Source of the DNA: Microbacteriaceae bacterium
GTDB taxonomy: Bacteria; Actinomycetota; Actinomycetes; Actinomycetales; Microbacteriaceae
DNA: 64,000 nt
Direction of reading: 5' to 3'
Assembly: GCA_025463545.1 (NCBI GenBank)
Contig: JAODAR010000007.1
Location: 81,514-145,513, forward strand
Each line of letters begins with the position of its first letter. Position 1 is the first letter of the stretch. The position numbers and the translations under genes are program-made. This document shows, in pieces, positions 17,693-24,989 of the stretch. A model generated the notes under the pieces. That model did no database searches, was not told the origin of the DNA, and saw only the letters and a list, made by a program, of their open reading frames with translations.

Positions 17693-18142
17693 AGCCGGCA
17701 GAGCACGCAGGTACTCCAGCCTGGAAAGGTACAGGCCTTCAGGGGTCCTTCGCCGCTGAGTCGGTACGGCGTTGACGTGGTGCCGGTGTCTGGGGTGCCG
17801 AGCGGGCCAGAGCTGGCCCGCTCGCGCTATTCGGTTATGTCGGCGCTGTGCACTGCGCTGCCGTCGCGCGTAACGGGGGTGCTTGCCCCTGTGCGGTCGC
17901 GACACCCTGGGGGAGGGCGCCGGGACGGTGTTCCCCGAGCGACCGTCGTCCGCCTGTGTTCGGGGCTCAGCGCACGGCACTCGAATGGAGCGGTGTTGCG
18001 GTGTGCCTGCTGGCCTACAGGTGAGGTGAGCGGGATTGGCTACTGGGGGAAGTCTTTAACGCCGAAAGCCCCACCGGTTGGGGCGGGGCCTTCGGGGCTG
18101 GGTGTTCCAGCTAACAGTTCTTATCGTGCCGTGATTGCCGAA
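17693..18142. other. 450-base gene-free region with hairpins; possible packaging-site area
   Basis: No convincing gene is seen; the frames that stay open here have no ribosome site and shadow-like composition. It contains a perfect 10-bp inverted repeat (17800-17809 with 17814-17823) and the early-operon terminator at 18065-18084. Because it separates the early and late operons close to the small terminase gene, it is a reasonable place for the cos or pac site. That is inference only. Confidence 0.4.
18065..18084 (-). terminator. Terminator of the leftward early operon
   Basis: Read on the minus strand, GCCCC and GGGGC form a stem around AACCGGT, followed by TTTCGG. It lies 59 bases after the last early gene (ends 18143) and before the gene-free region. 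Confidence 0.6.
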
Positions 18143-18340
18143 TTAATGCACGCTGTTTTCTGCAATTCTGCTGGGCGTGTCGTGTGTTCCGGAATGGCTA
18201 GGTTCCGGGTGCGCGGATGCCTTGTGCGCCGTCATGGCCTCGTGCGGGCCTTCTCCTCGGTACTCCTTGTGGTCGGGGTTGGCGCATGCGTGGAAGTGGC
18301 ACCGTGTGCACCAGATCCGAAGTCCACAGGTGAAGCTCAT
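18143..18340 (-). CDS. Small Cys/His-rich protein, 65 aa
   Basis: ATG 18340 overlaps the upstream stop by four bases (ATGA). The N-terminus TCGLRIWCTRCHFHACANPD has Cys and His residues spaced like a metal-binding site. The rest is His/Pro/Ser-rich. It is the last gene of the early operon before the terminator. Function unknown. Confidence 0.6.
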   Translation of the reverse strand: MSFTCGLRIWCTRCHFHACANPDHKEYRGEGPHEAMTAHKASAHPEPSHSGTHDTPSRIAENSVH

Positions 18341-18582
18341 CGATCCTCCTCCTGTCCCGAGTCGGATGCTCTGCGATTACGGCTCGCGGTGCCCACGGGG
18401 CGGCCTCGCTTCGTTACGGACTCGACCCGTTGCGCGTCGACCGCCGACACCTCGTAGACGCCCTTCTCGTTCTTCCGGGCCTTCAGGATGCCGTTCTGGA
18501 TCCAGGCGTACACCTTCCGAGGGTGGCGGCCCACGACATAGGCCGCCTCCTGGACGGTGAGCCACTGCTTCATGGTGGTCAT
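18337..18582 (-). CDS. HTH (excisionase/MerR-type helix) DNA-binding protein
   Basis: 81 residues, ATG 18582, overlapping the upstream gene by four bases. Residues 7-45 (WLTVQEAAYVVGRHPRKVYA, then WIQNGIL) form the HTH_17 fold found in excisionases and small phage regulators. A basic tail (VTKRGRPVGTASRNRRASDS) follows. Its place at the end of the early operon suggests a late-gene activator or similar switch protein, but this is not shown by the sequence. Confidence 0.7.
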   Translation of the reverse strand: MTTMKQWLTVQEAAYVVGRHPRKVYAWIQNGILKARKNEKGVYEVSAVDAQRVESVTKRGRPVGTASRNRRASDSGQEEDR

Positions 18583-19391
18583 GCGGTTTTCCTCTCACGG
18601 ATGGTTGCGATGAGTTCGCTCTTGCGGAGCTGGTGGACCTTCGGCACTCCCATGCCCTCGGCTACCGCGGCGAGCTCCTTCACGGTCTGCGTCATGAGCG
18701 GGTCGAGGTGCTCATGGTCGGGGTTGGTCGTCGAGTACGGTTCGGCGTCGTTCGGGTCGAGGGTCACCGGCTGGCCGCCGGAGATGATCGGGTCAGCGAT
18801 GCCGCGAACCTGCCGTTCGTGTTCGATCTCGAGTTCGTCGAGGGTGAGGGTGGCTCCGCACGGGCAGAGGATGCGCACGTTGTCGTCGACGTGGCGGGGA
18901 GGTCTGCGGATCAGGTTCATCTGCTCGCACTCCCCGCAGCGGATACGGCCAACTCGGGTGGTGTGTTCTTCGATCGGGTGGGCACGGAACGCGGCGAGTG
19001 CCACCTTCGCGAACATCACCGCGTGACGGGCGCCATCCGCCGATGACACCCACAGGTCGACGTCGTCCGGGTATGACTTGTACCAGGAGAGCACTTCGTC
19101 GACCGCGAGACCGATCGGCGAGATCGGGATTGGCGGGCCGCTCTGCGTTCGCACGCCGGCGTTATCTCGTTGCACCGCCCTGTCGACGCCCCGCAGCGCG
19201 TCCCACCACGGGGCGACCTTCCCGAGAGCGTCGAGGACCCGGACATAGCAGCCGTGGCAGAGAAGCCCGTTGGTTGCTTCCCGCGGGATGCATCCGTGGC
19301 AGGGCTTGCCGTTGCAGGTGTCGTAGTGCTCCCCGGCGCGGGTGCAGGGGCGCACTTGCGGCATCTGGTTAGTGACGCAGACAAGAGTCAT
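18579..19391 (-). CDS. Zinc-finger phage protein with C-terminal SAP/Rho-N-like helix pair
   Basis: 270 residues from ATG 19391. The N-terminus has several Cys/His pairs (CTRAGEHYDTCNGKPCHGC, then CHGCYVRV); the middle has CGECEQMN and CPCGATLT, i.e. a second zinc ribbon. The last 40 residues (GMGVPKVHQLRKSELIATIR) fit a short SAP or Rho-N nucleic-acid-binding motif. Similar zinc-ribbon proteins occur in early regions of actinophages. The likely role is DNA or RNA binding; nothing more specific can be said. Confidence 0.6.
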   Translation of the reverse strand: MTLVCVTNQMPQVRPCTRAGEHYDTCNGKPCHGCIPREATNGLLCHGCYVRVLDALGKVAPWWDALRGVDRAVQRDNAGVRTQSGPPIPISPIGLAVDEVLSWYKSYPDDVDLWVSSADGARHAVMFAKVALAAFRAHPIEEHTTRVGRIRCGECEQMNLIRRPPRHVDDNVRILCPCGATLTLDELEIEHERQVRGIADPIISGGQPVTLDPNDAEPYSTTNPDHEHLDPLMTQTVKELAAVAEGMGVPKVHQLRKSELIATIRERKTA

Positions 19392-19405
19392 GGGGTGCCT
19401 CTCAG

Positions 19406-19411
19406 TAGGAT
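19406..19411 (+). promoter_or_regulatory. -10 box of leaderless gene at 19418
   Basis: TAGGAT is followed by six bases and then the GTG start codon, the geometry of a leaderless actinobacterial transcript. No clear -35 is visible. It lies 15 bases from the start of the divergent leftward gene. Confidence 0.5.
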
Positions 19412-19417
19412 TCGGGG

Positions 19418-19966
19418 GTGCATATTGCAACAACAGCAATGACTGTGGCGGACGCTGCCCAGGTGATCGGCACGCTCGTCGCTGCCCTTATCGGCGTAGC
19501 GGGTTTGGCCGGGGTGCTTTGGATTGAGCAGAGAACTAGGTATAAAGATGCTCTTGACGCGGCGCTCGCGGAGGTGATGCGGGCATTTGCTCGTCGCGCG
19601 ACTGACCTGGAGATTCACAGGGAACGCAAGTGGGGTGCCATGGGGCTGCGTTTTCCGGACGCGCCCGGGGGCCCCCTTGACGCGGACATGCAGTCTGCCA
19701 TTGAGATTGCGTGGATGGTAGCGCGTGGTCGCGACAGACCCGTGCTGAAGAGCCTGGGCGATGCGACCTATGCCTTGAAAATGGGCCTTGTTTCTTGGCA
19801 AATCGGAATGCTTGGACCCCTCGCGATGGACATCCGACGTTGGAGGACGGATGCGATCGATCGGGCTGAGTTCATCCGAATCATGAACGGTGCAGAGGAA
19901 GCGGCCAAGAGTAGCCGCGACTTCTACCTTGCGAAGATTGCACAATCGGCCAAGAAGGGCGATTGA
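19418..19966 (+). CDS. Membrane-anchored moron protein, 182 aa
   Basis: GTG 19418 is preceded by a TAGGAT box at leaderless distance and has no ribosome site. One transmembrane helix spans residues ~11-36 (AAQVIGTLVAALIGVAGLAG, then VLW). A long cytoplasmic helical domain with many Arg and Trp residues follows (MRAFARRATDLEIHRERKWG, GLVSWQIGMLGPLAMDIRRW). It runs opposite to the early operon, between a zinc-finger gene and ssb. Anchored proteins like this often act in superinfection exclusion or abortive infection. I do not recognise the family. Confidence 0.7.
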   Translation: MHIATTAMTVADAAQVIGTLVAALIGVAGLAGVLWIEQRTRYKDALDAALAEVMRAFARRATDLEIHRERKWGAMGLRFPDAPGGPLDADMQSAIEIAWMVARGRDRPVLKSLGDATYALKMGLVSWQIGMLGPLAMDIRRWRTDAIDRAEFIRIMNGAEEAAKSSRDFYLAKIAQSAKKGD

Positions 19967-19998
19967 TCCCGCCGCCACCGCGAATTCCCATTCGATCA

Positions 19999-20502
19999 TC
20001 AGAACGGGGTCTCGTCGTTGAATGAGCCCGGGTTGTTCCACACGTCAGCGCCCGCCTGAGGCGTTGAGTCGGCTGGGGCGGACGGTGCCCACGCTTCGCC
20101 CGAAGCGGCGCCAGCGCCCCCAGCGCGCCCGCCGCCTGCCGCAGCGCGTGTCACGCTCGCGGTGGCGTATCGCAGGTCCGGCCCGATCGCGTCGATCTCC
20201 AGCTCCATCGAGGTCCGCTTCTCGCCCTCCTTGGTCTCGTACGAGCGCTGTTTGAGCCGCCCCTGCGCGATGACCCGTGACCCCTTCACCAGAGATCCGG
20301 CGATGTGCTCGGCGAACTCGCGCCACGCGGAGGCGCGGAGGAACAGTGCGTCGCCGTCCTTCCACTCGTTCGACTGCTTGTCGAGCACCTTCGGGGTGGA
20401 TGCGATGGTGAAGTTGGCGACCGCGAGACCGTTCTGCGTGTACCGCAGCTCCGGGTCGCTCGTGAGGTTGCCTACTACGGTGATGATGGTGTCGCCAGCC
20501 AT
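19999..20502 (-). CDS. ssb: Single-stranded DNA-binding protein
   Basis: 167 residues, ATG 20502. The OB-fold N-terminus is plain: [81 protein letters not shown] Gly/Ala-rich linker and the acidic DETPF tip that binds partner proteins complete it. It protects single strands during phage replication and works with the YqaJ exonuclease and Sak4-like ATPase upstream. It follows a 57-aa gene by two bases. Confidence 0.97.
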   Translation of the reverse strand: MAGDTIITVVGNLTSDPELRYTQNGLAVANFTIASTPKVLDKQSNEWKDGDALFLRASAWREFAEHIAGSLVKGSRVIAQGRLKQRSYETKEGEKRTSMELEIDAIGPDLRYATASVTRAAAGGGRAGGAGAASGEAWAPSAPADSTPQAGADVWNNPGSFNDETPF

Positions 20503-20504
20503 GG

Positions 20505-20678
20505 TCAGTTGCTCTTTTCTTCGTAGATGCCTGCCGCTTTTGCGGCGTCGGCGAGGATGCCCGTCGGGCGTGATTCGGGTGCACCAGTCGGTGCCTGTCG
20601 GACGCTGATGGTCACGCCCATGTCCTTGAGCTTCTGCATCTGGTGCGCGAGCTCCTGCGCGGGTGTTCTCCTGGCCAT
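20505..20678 (-). CDS. Small early phage protein, 57 aa
   Basis: ATG 20678 shares one base with the upstream stop (TAATG); stop TGA 20505-20507, two bases before ssb. The product [20 protein letters not shown] continues [18 protein letters not shown] and ends [16 protein letters not shown]; helical at both ends. Translational coupling on both sides supports it being real. Function unknown. Confidence 0.65.
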   Translation of the reverse strand: MARRTPAQELAHQMQKLKDMGVTISVRQAPTGAPESRPTGILADAAKAAGIYEEKSN

Positions 20679-21088
20679 TAGCTGGTTCTCTCTTCCTGTT
20701 TGGTGTTCTTGCGCGGGCGTCCGGCTTTTCCGTTCGCCGCGAGTTTCAGTTGCACCCTCCGGTGCCGTGCGGTCTCCACCGAGATGTCCAGGGCCGCCGC
20801 GACCTCCCGGTCGCTCCAGCCCTTCCCGTGGAGTTTCAGGACCATGACGAACTGCTGGTCACGGACACTCCTGGTAGTGCTCTTGTACGGGACCGGATCC
20901 TTAGCCGGCGTGCTCGGCCGTCGAGGAGCGAGCCGATCCACCTCGGGGCGGGTGAGAGCTCGAGGAGTCAGTGCGTGCTCCACCAGCTGCTCGATGAGGG
21001 TGTGTGCGTTTATGCCGCGCCTGTCCGCGATCGCGGTGAGAGCCCGGTATTGCGAAGCGGGGAGAGACAGCGGGATCTGGATATCCAT
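20678..21088 (-). CDS. DNA-binding protein: ribbon-helix-helix plus HTH
   Basis: 136 residues from ATG 21088 (TGATG coupling). The N-terminus [20 protein letters not shown] resembles a ribbon-helix-helix start. The C-terminal part has a sigma-like or resolvase-like HTH ([28 protein letters not shown]) and a basic tail. It is probably a regulator or replication accessory factor in the early operon. Confidence 0.6.
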   Translation of the reverse strand: MDIQIPLSLPASQYRALTAIADRRGINAHTLIEQLVEHALTPRALTRPEVDRLAPRRPSTPAKDPVPYKSTTRSVRDQQFVMVLKLHGKGWSDREVAAALDISVETARHRRVQLKLAANGKAGRPRKNTKQEERTS

Positions 21089-21432
21089 CACGCCACCTCC
21101 CGGACCGTCATGTTCTTCACGAATTCGCGCTCGATCTTGTGCCCCGGCGTCTTGCCGTCGCACAGGTTGTGAGCGTGCTGGCGTGGCGTCCCGTCCTTGC
21201 GGAGCAGCAGCTTCTTGCCGCAGCGCTCACACGGAGCGTGCCCGTGCTCGTGATGCTTGGCCAGGCGTTGGCGATCGATGCCCGTGCAGTGCTCTGGGAT
21301 GCGGTACTGGCAGTCGACGCACTCCCAGATCGGTCCTGACCAGGTTTGGCCGTACGCGCCAGACCAACCGCGACCACGCTTCACGACGACGAAACACAGA
21401 TACCGGTCGCCCACGTTGGATGGAAGGTTCAT
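21088..21432 (-). CDS. Zinc-finger early protein, 114 aa
   Basis: ATG 21432 coupled to the upstream stop (TGATG). It contains WECVDCQYRIPEHCTGIDRQ followed by HHEHGHAPCERCGKKLLLRK and HAHNLCDGKTPGH, i.e. three CxxC-type pairs plus a His cluster. It may bind nucleic acid. It is also found (by memory) as a hypothetical next to replication genes in actinophages. Confidence 0.6.
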   Translation of the reverse strand: MNLPSNVGDRYLCFVVVKRGRGWSGAYGQTWSGPIWECVDCQYRIPEHCTGIDRQRLAKHHEHGHAPCERCGKKLLLRKDGTPRQHAHNLCDGKTPGHKIEREFVKNMTVREVA

Positions 21433-22103
21433 CACGCCACCGCCTCTTCAGCGCATCGATCGCAGCCACGCAACGGTCGCCCGGGGTGCTTCTGGCAGTC
21501 GGGATCGGTGACGATTCCAGGGACTGTCGCCTTTGGCTTCGGGGTGTTCGCTTTATCCCATGCGGTGCGTGCACGCCTGACATCTCCGCAGGGTCCGCAC
21601 TTGCCTGTTGTGCCGTTGGGATGAGATGAGCAAAAGAGCGGGGGGCACGCACCGTCTTCGGTGCTTTCCCCTTCCCTTTCTATTTCCCCTTCTACTTCCC
21701 CTTCCCCTTCCCCTTGCTCCGAAACTTTCTGAACCTTTCTGGAACTTTTCGCAGAAGTCGGGATAGTTCCGAAACGATCAGGAATATCGGTCTTCTTCCG
21801 GTACTTGATGTCCTGGTGTTCGTCCCAGTTCACGCACTCGAAATAGCGCTTCCCAGCGACGTCGTAAACCTCGATCACACCCGCCGTTTCCAACGCCTGC
21901 ATCCATCGCTCAACGTTCTGCGCACTCACTTCCTCATCGATGGGGAACGTGTCCGCGACGATCAGTCGAGGGTCACGTCTGCCTCGCCCGTGGCTGTCGC
22001 AATAGCCCCAGAGTTGAGACCAGAAGAACCGCAACGGGATCGGCCAGCCGTTGACCTTCTCTGACGAGCGCATACTCGCCCGAATCATCCGATCCTCAGC
22101 CAT
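21432..22103 (-). CDS. Replication initiator / replisome-organiser-like protein
   Basis: 223 residues, ATG 22103. The N-terminal ~110 residues (IRASMRSSEKVNGWPIPLRF, VADTFPIDEEVSAQNVERWM, QALETAGVIEVYDVAGKRYF, NWDEHQDIKYRKKTDIPDR) match the winged-helix domain typical of phage replication organisers of the DnaD/gp39 type. A Glu/Gly repeat follows (EGEGEGEVEGEIEREGE), then a Cys/His-rich tail (FCSSHPN...CGPC...CQKHPGRPLRGCDRC). It probably binds the phage origin and recruits host helicase. The start site is coupled to the 48-aa gene. Confidence 0.65.
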   Translation of the reverse strand: MAEDRMIRASMRSSEKVNGWPIPLRFFWSQLWGYCDSHGRGRRDPRLIVADTFPIDEEVSAQNVERWMQALETAGVIEVYDVAGKRYFECVNWDEHQDIKYRKKTDIPDRFGTIPTSAKSSRKVQKVSEQGEGEGEVEGEIEREGESTEDGACPPLFCSSHPNGTTGKCGPCGDVRRARTAWDKANTPKPKATVPGIVTDPDCQKHPGRPLRGCDRCAEEAVA

Positions 22104-22242
22104 CGCTTCTCACCTCCTCTTCGTCAAAATCGCCGCGTTCGATCGCTGTTGCGAGGCCCATGAGCACCGCGTAGACGATCAACTTCGGGTGGTCCGCTCT
22201 CGTCCTTATGTGCTTCAGCAGGGCTGCCTTGTCGAGTGCCAT
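22096..22242 (-). CDS. Small early protein, 48 aa
   Basis: ATG 22242 coupled to the upstream HNH gene stop (TGATG) and overlapping the next gene by eight bases. The product ALDKAALLKHIRTRADHPKL then IVYAVLMGLATAIERGDFDE is a helical pair with an acidic end. Function unknown; coupling and composition support expression. Confidence 0.6.
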   Translation of the reverse strand: MALDKAALLKHIRTRADHPKLIVYAVLMGLATAIERGDFDEEEVRSDG

Positions 22243-22649
22243 CAGGCCGCGCCCTTCGTCGTGAAAGCGCTGGCCGCAGCGAGCAGCTCGAGGGCGAGGG
22301 ACTCGTGGATGATCTGCTTCCCGCCGTCCTCGTCTGGCAGCCACCACTCGGCGGCCCACCGGACGTAGAACGGGATCTGCGAGGCGAGGAGGCCGCCGCG
22401 GTTGCGACGGATCTTCCACCCCAGGTGCAGGGCGCGTTCCTGACCCTCCGCCTCGCACGCCTCGTTATGCGGCAGGCAGAGCGTTAGGCCGTCAGCGATG
22501 GTCAGGGCGGGTGCTTTCTTGCCTCTCCCGCCGTGACCGCTCGATTCCCGGTGCTGCCATGAGAGGTTCTCGGTGATGCCGCAGTCAGCGCAGAGGTAGG
22601 AGTCGCGCTTGTACGTCCCGGTGCGGATCGCCTGGCTCGGGGCGGTCAT
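22242..22649 (-). CDS. HNH-type nuclease-like protein
   Basis: 135 residues, ATG 22649. YLCADCGITENLSWQHRESS followed by GLTLCLPHNEACE has the CxxC...H...CxxxH arrangement of HNH/zinc-finger nucleases. The second half is a helical tail without motif. It is the first of a run of coupled genes leading to the replication protein. A homing-type or replication-associated nicking role is possible. Confidence 0.6.
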   Translation of the reverse strand: MTAPSQAIRTGTYKRDSYLCADCGITENLSWQHRESSGHGGRGKKAPALTIADGLTLCLPHNEACEAEGQERALHLGWKIRRNRGGLLASQIPFYVRWAAEWWLPDEDGGKQIIHESLALELLAAASAFTTKGAA

Positions 22650-22654
22650 GCCGT

Positions 22655-22673
22655 CACCACCGATAGAGTGCGG
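22655..22673. repeat. 19-bp junction repeat, copy 1 (promoter of 22677)
   Basis: CACCACCGATAGAGTGCGG occurs identically at 25307-25325. In both places it begins six bases past the start codon of a leftward gene. It holds the TAGAGT box (22664-22669) for the rightward gene. Read leftward its GGTGGTG can serve as ribosome site. After the box come seven bases and the ATG at 22677. Confidence 0.75.
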
Positions 22674-22676
22674 AAC

Positions 22677-23240
22677 ATGGACTGTGAGGTCAACAGCATC
22701 ATCTGCCAGCTCGAGCGAATCGCGGATGCCTTGTCGCAGCCGCCGGGCCCGGTCGAAATCTGGGGCGGCATCGTCGTCCCGGTCGTGATCGGTTTAGCGA
22801 CCCTGGCCGTGGCGCTCGTCTCGCTCAAGGTGGCCAGAGATGCCACCAACCTGAACCGGGAACTCCACAATGAGCGTGTGAGTGCAGAAGGCCTTGAGAA
22901 GCGCGTAGTCGTGGCCGCTGCTGTGTACGAGTGGATGGGCCAGGTTCTCTCCGATTGGAGAAGCCCAGCCACAGCGGAAAAGCTCAATGCGGCACAATCT
23001 GCTGTGATGAGGTCGGCAGAGCCGGCTGTGAAAGACATGTGGGGATGGGTTCTTCGAGAACTAAACCCCGACTCCGGCCATCCGTATGAAGGAACGGAAG
23101 CGATAGAGATGTACAGGAAGCTGCAAGGGGGTGTTGAGCAATGGGTCGCGTCCCCGTCAGCCTTCAAGAGGGTGGTGCAGGCCGAGTTGCGTGTTGAAGC
23201 TCTGCTTCGACTGGCCGACGAGTATCGCTCGGAAGAGTGA
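22677..23240 (+). CDS. Membrane-anchored moron protein, 187 aa
   Basis: ATG 22677 is chosen because TAGAGT (22664-22669) lies exactly seven bases upstream, giving a leaderless mRNA; an in-frame GTG at 22668 overlaps the box. A transmembrane helix spans ~30-55 (WGGIVVPVVIGLATLAVALV). A soluble helical domain follows (AAAVYEWMGQVLSDWRSPAT, MWGWVLRELNPDSGHPYEGT). Its layout recalls the product of 19418. It interrupts the leftward operon and is probably expressed from the prophage. The function could be exclusion or defence, but no family is recognised. Confidence 0.72.
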   Translation: MDCEVNSIICQLERIADALSQPPGPVEIWGGIVVPVVIGLATLAVALVSLKVARDATNLNRELHNERVSAEGLEKRVVVAAAVYEWMGQVLSDWRSPATAEKLNAAQSAVMRSAEPAVKDMWGWVLRELNPDSGHPYEGTEAIEMYRKLQGGVEQWVASPSAFKRVVQAELRVEALLRLADEYRSEE

Positions 23241-23241
23241 G

Positions 23242-23373
23242 TCATGCTGCACGCTGCATTTCCACGCCGGTGAGCGCTTCCGCCACAGCCATGCCGAGTT
23301 CGCGAGCGGCCGACGGCGCTAGGCGGAGCACTCGGAGGATGGCTGCGGTGAACAGGGAATAGGCTCCAGCCAT
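23242..23373 (-). CDS. Possible 43-aa remnant or small gene between two rightward genes
   Basis: A leftward frame from ATG 23373 to TGA 23242-23244 reads AGAYSLFTAAILRVLRLAPS then ARELGMAVAEALTGVEMQRA. It fills the gap between the two rightward genes, and its start overlaps the opposite ATG at 23372 through a CATG. It looks like the C-terminal end of a longer phage protein. Not coupled to any other leftward gene. Confidence 0.3.
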   Translation of the reverse strand: MAGAYSLFTAAILRVLRLAPSAARELGMAVAEALTGVEMQRAA

Positions 23374-24253
23374 GGCAAACACATGGTGGGTTAATCAGGG
23401 CCGGTCTGCGCAGCTGGGACACGCGTACGACATCGTGTGGGCACCAATGTTCGCCGAGGACGGGATCCGCATCTCGAGCTGGGGCCGTATGGATGAAGCG
23501 AGCAGCGGAGACATGCTCCTCCACTACGCGAGAGGGGCGGTGCGCGGATTCAGTGTGATTCTCGGGTCCGCTCGCCCGTCGCCGCGGCCGTATACCAGCG
23601 AGACCTGGAACGACGACGGCCGGATCCTCGACGTCGATTTCGCGCCACTCGATACTCCGATATGGCTTCAGAGCATCCCTCAGGCGCTGCGGGAAGGCGA
23701 ACCGAAGCCTCACGCAGCATTCAACGCAAGCGGCGGAGTGAACCAGGGCTACTTCTACCCCGTTTCGTTCAACCTCGCCGCTGCGACGCTTCAGCAAGCT
23801 GACATCGAGATCGAAGTCGCCCCCACACCGTTGGGCGATCGCATCTTCGTAAACGGCAGCACCGACCGAGTAGGTGTCGCGAAAGTCCGGGCAGAGCAGC
23901 CTCATCTCCGTGCCCGGCTCGTCGCGGGGCGCGCTAAGGCGCCCTGCGACATGTGCGGAATTGAGTACCCGGTGGATTACCTCGTGACGGCGCACATTAA
24001 GAAGCGCGCCGTCTGTACCGAGCGTGAGCGAACAGACCCGAGCGTTGTGATGTTGGCCTGCCTCTTTGGATGTGACGCCGCATACGAGCTTGGCCACCTC
24101 CGAGTCGACCACCAGGGAAAGATCACTATTCACGCTCCCTCGGGCGCCGTAGCCGACAAGTTCGCGCACCTCAATGGCAATCAGCCGCTTGTCTTTTCTG
24201 CCTTGAATCGGCGCTACTTCAACGCCCATAACGCCACTCACGCTGCGACCTGA
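23372..24253 (+). CDS. EVE-like domain plus HNH nuclease, probable modification-dependent restriction enzyme
   Basis: 293 residues, ATG 23372, with TAGGCT six bases upstream of it (23360-23365), again leaderless. The N-terminal ~65 residues (WWVNQGRSAQLGHAYDIVWA, WGRMDEASSGDMLLHYARGA) fit the EVE/PUA-like fold that reads modified bases. The C-terminal ~70 residues hold an HNH finger: CDMC (192-195), TAHIKKR with His ~208, ACLFGCD (230-235), ELGHLRVDHQGK. EVE-HNH proteins are known as type IV restriction enzymes that cut DNA with modified cytosine. Prophage-borne, it could protect the lysogen from phages with modified DNA. The domain calls are from motifs. Confidence 0.72.
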   Translation: MANTWWVNQGRSAQLGHAYDIVWAPMFAEDGIRISSWGRMDEASSGDMLLHYARGAVRGFSVILGSARPSPRPYTSETWNDDGRILDVDFAPLDTPIWLQSIPQALREGEPKPHAAFNASGGVNQGYFYPVSFNLAAATLQQADIEIEVAPTPLGDRIFVNGSTDRVGVAKVRAEQPHLRARLVAGRAKAPCDMCGIEYPVDYLVTAHIKKRAVCTERERTDPSVVMLACLFGCDAAYELGHLRVDHQGKITIHAPSGAVADKFAHLNGNQPLVFSALNRRYFNAHNATHAAT

Positions 24254-24343
24254 ATACTGGACCGCGTCGTACTTCCTCGGCGGCCTCGTTCCTCCCCTCG
24301 GACGTCGTATTGAAGCTGGCAATATCCGTCGCGTCAAGCCCGA

Positions 24344-24349
24344 TATAGT
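24344..24349 (+). promoter_or_regulatory. -10 box of leaderless gene at 24357
   Basis: TATAGT within CCGATATAGTGCG (24340-24352), seven bases before ATG 24357. The 13-base context differs by one base from the boxes at 22660-22672 and 25312-25324. Confidence 0.6.
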
Positions 24350-24356
24350 GCGACCC

Positions 24357-24854
24357 ATGGACCACTCCATTAGCCTCGACGGCGCCGGGCTCATCGCGCA
24401 GGTGATCCCCGTCGCGCTCCTGATCTTCATTGTTGAGCGTCGCTGGGTCGGACCGGTGGAGAAGCGCCCAGGGGCAAGAGGGGCATTCGAATGGTGGGCT
24501 GTCCTCCTCCTCCAGGCGCTTCTCATCGGCCTCTCGCTGTGGGTCGAGTGGGAATGCATCGTCGCGGTCTCGCTACAGACGCCCATAGGGCCGGACCGCG
24601 CTTGGGTAGTTGATCTGACCTTGTATGGCATTGGTTTCGCCGTCTTCACCACGCTCCTTTCGCTCCTTTCGCACGGGTACCTCGGTCGAGAGACCGCTCG
24701 CGCGAATGTGCGTAGAGCCGACAGGCGCAGATGGATAGTCGACCGAGCGCACAGAGTCGCCAAAATGGAGAGGCGAGACTTGCGGGTCGCACGCCGCGTG
24801 CAAGCGCGTTCCGACCTCCGCGCGAGGTCGTCACGGAACGGCCGACACGACTGA
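24357..24854 (+). CDS. Multi-pass membrane moron protein, 165 aa
   Basis: ATG 24357 chosen for the TATAGT box seven bases upstream (an in-frame GTG at 24348 overlaps that box). Three hydrophobic helices are visible: ~12-27 (LIAQVIPVALLIFIVERRW), ~45-65 (WWAVLLLQALLIGLSLWVEW) and ~88-110 (LTLYGIGFAVFTTLLSLLSH). A strongly basic C-terminal tail follows (RRADRRRWIVDRAHRVAKME). It is the third membrane protein among the rightward genes. Such proteins may change the envelope to exclude other phages. No family recognised. Confidence 0.7.
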   Translation: MDHSISLDGAGLIAQVIPVALLIFIVERRWVGPVEKRPGARGAFEWWAVLLLQALLIGLSLWVEWECIVAVSLQTPIGPDRAWVVDLTLYGIGFAVFTTLLSLLSHGYLGRETARANVRRADRRRWIVDRAHRVAKMERRDLRVARRVQARSDLRARSSRNGRHD

Positions 24855-24881
24855 GGGCATAGGGTCGAGTCCGGATGGAAC

Positions 24882-24989
24882 TCATGCGGCCGCCCTCGTG
24901 ACGATTTCGCTCTGTTCGAACGCGGCAAGCCCCAACTCTTGGCGGATCCGCAACACCGTGCGGTCGGAGACGCGGGCAGACAGACTCCA
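24882..24989 (-). pseudogene. C-terminal fragment of an HTH protein
   Basis: Directly after the TGA of the gene at 24990, and in the same frame, the minus strand reads WSLSARVSDRTVLRIRQELG then LAAFEQSEIVTRAAA before TGA 24882-24884. That is a recognisable helix-turn-helix with a natural end but without a start codon. It may be the remnant of a gene cut by insertion of the rightward cassette, or a readthrough extension. An alternative frame starting at ATG 24990 gives an Arg/Pro-rich protein that looks like a shadow. Confidence 0.4.

Noticed and set aside
17777..18457. A 226-codon rightward open frame across the gene-free region
   Set aside because: No ribosome site, crosses the early-operon terminator and overlaps two coupled leftward genes; composition is shadow-like.
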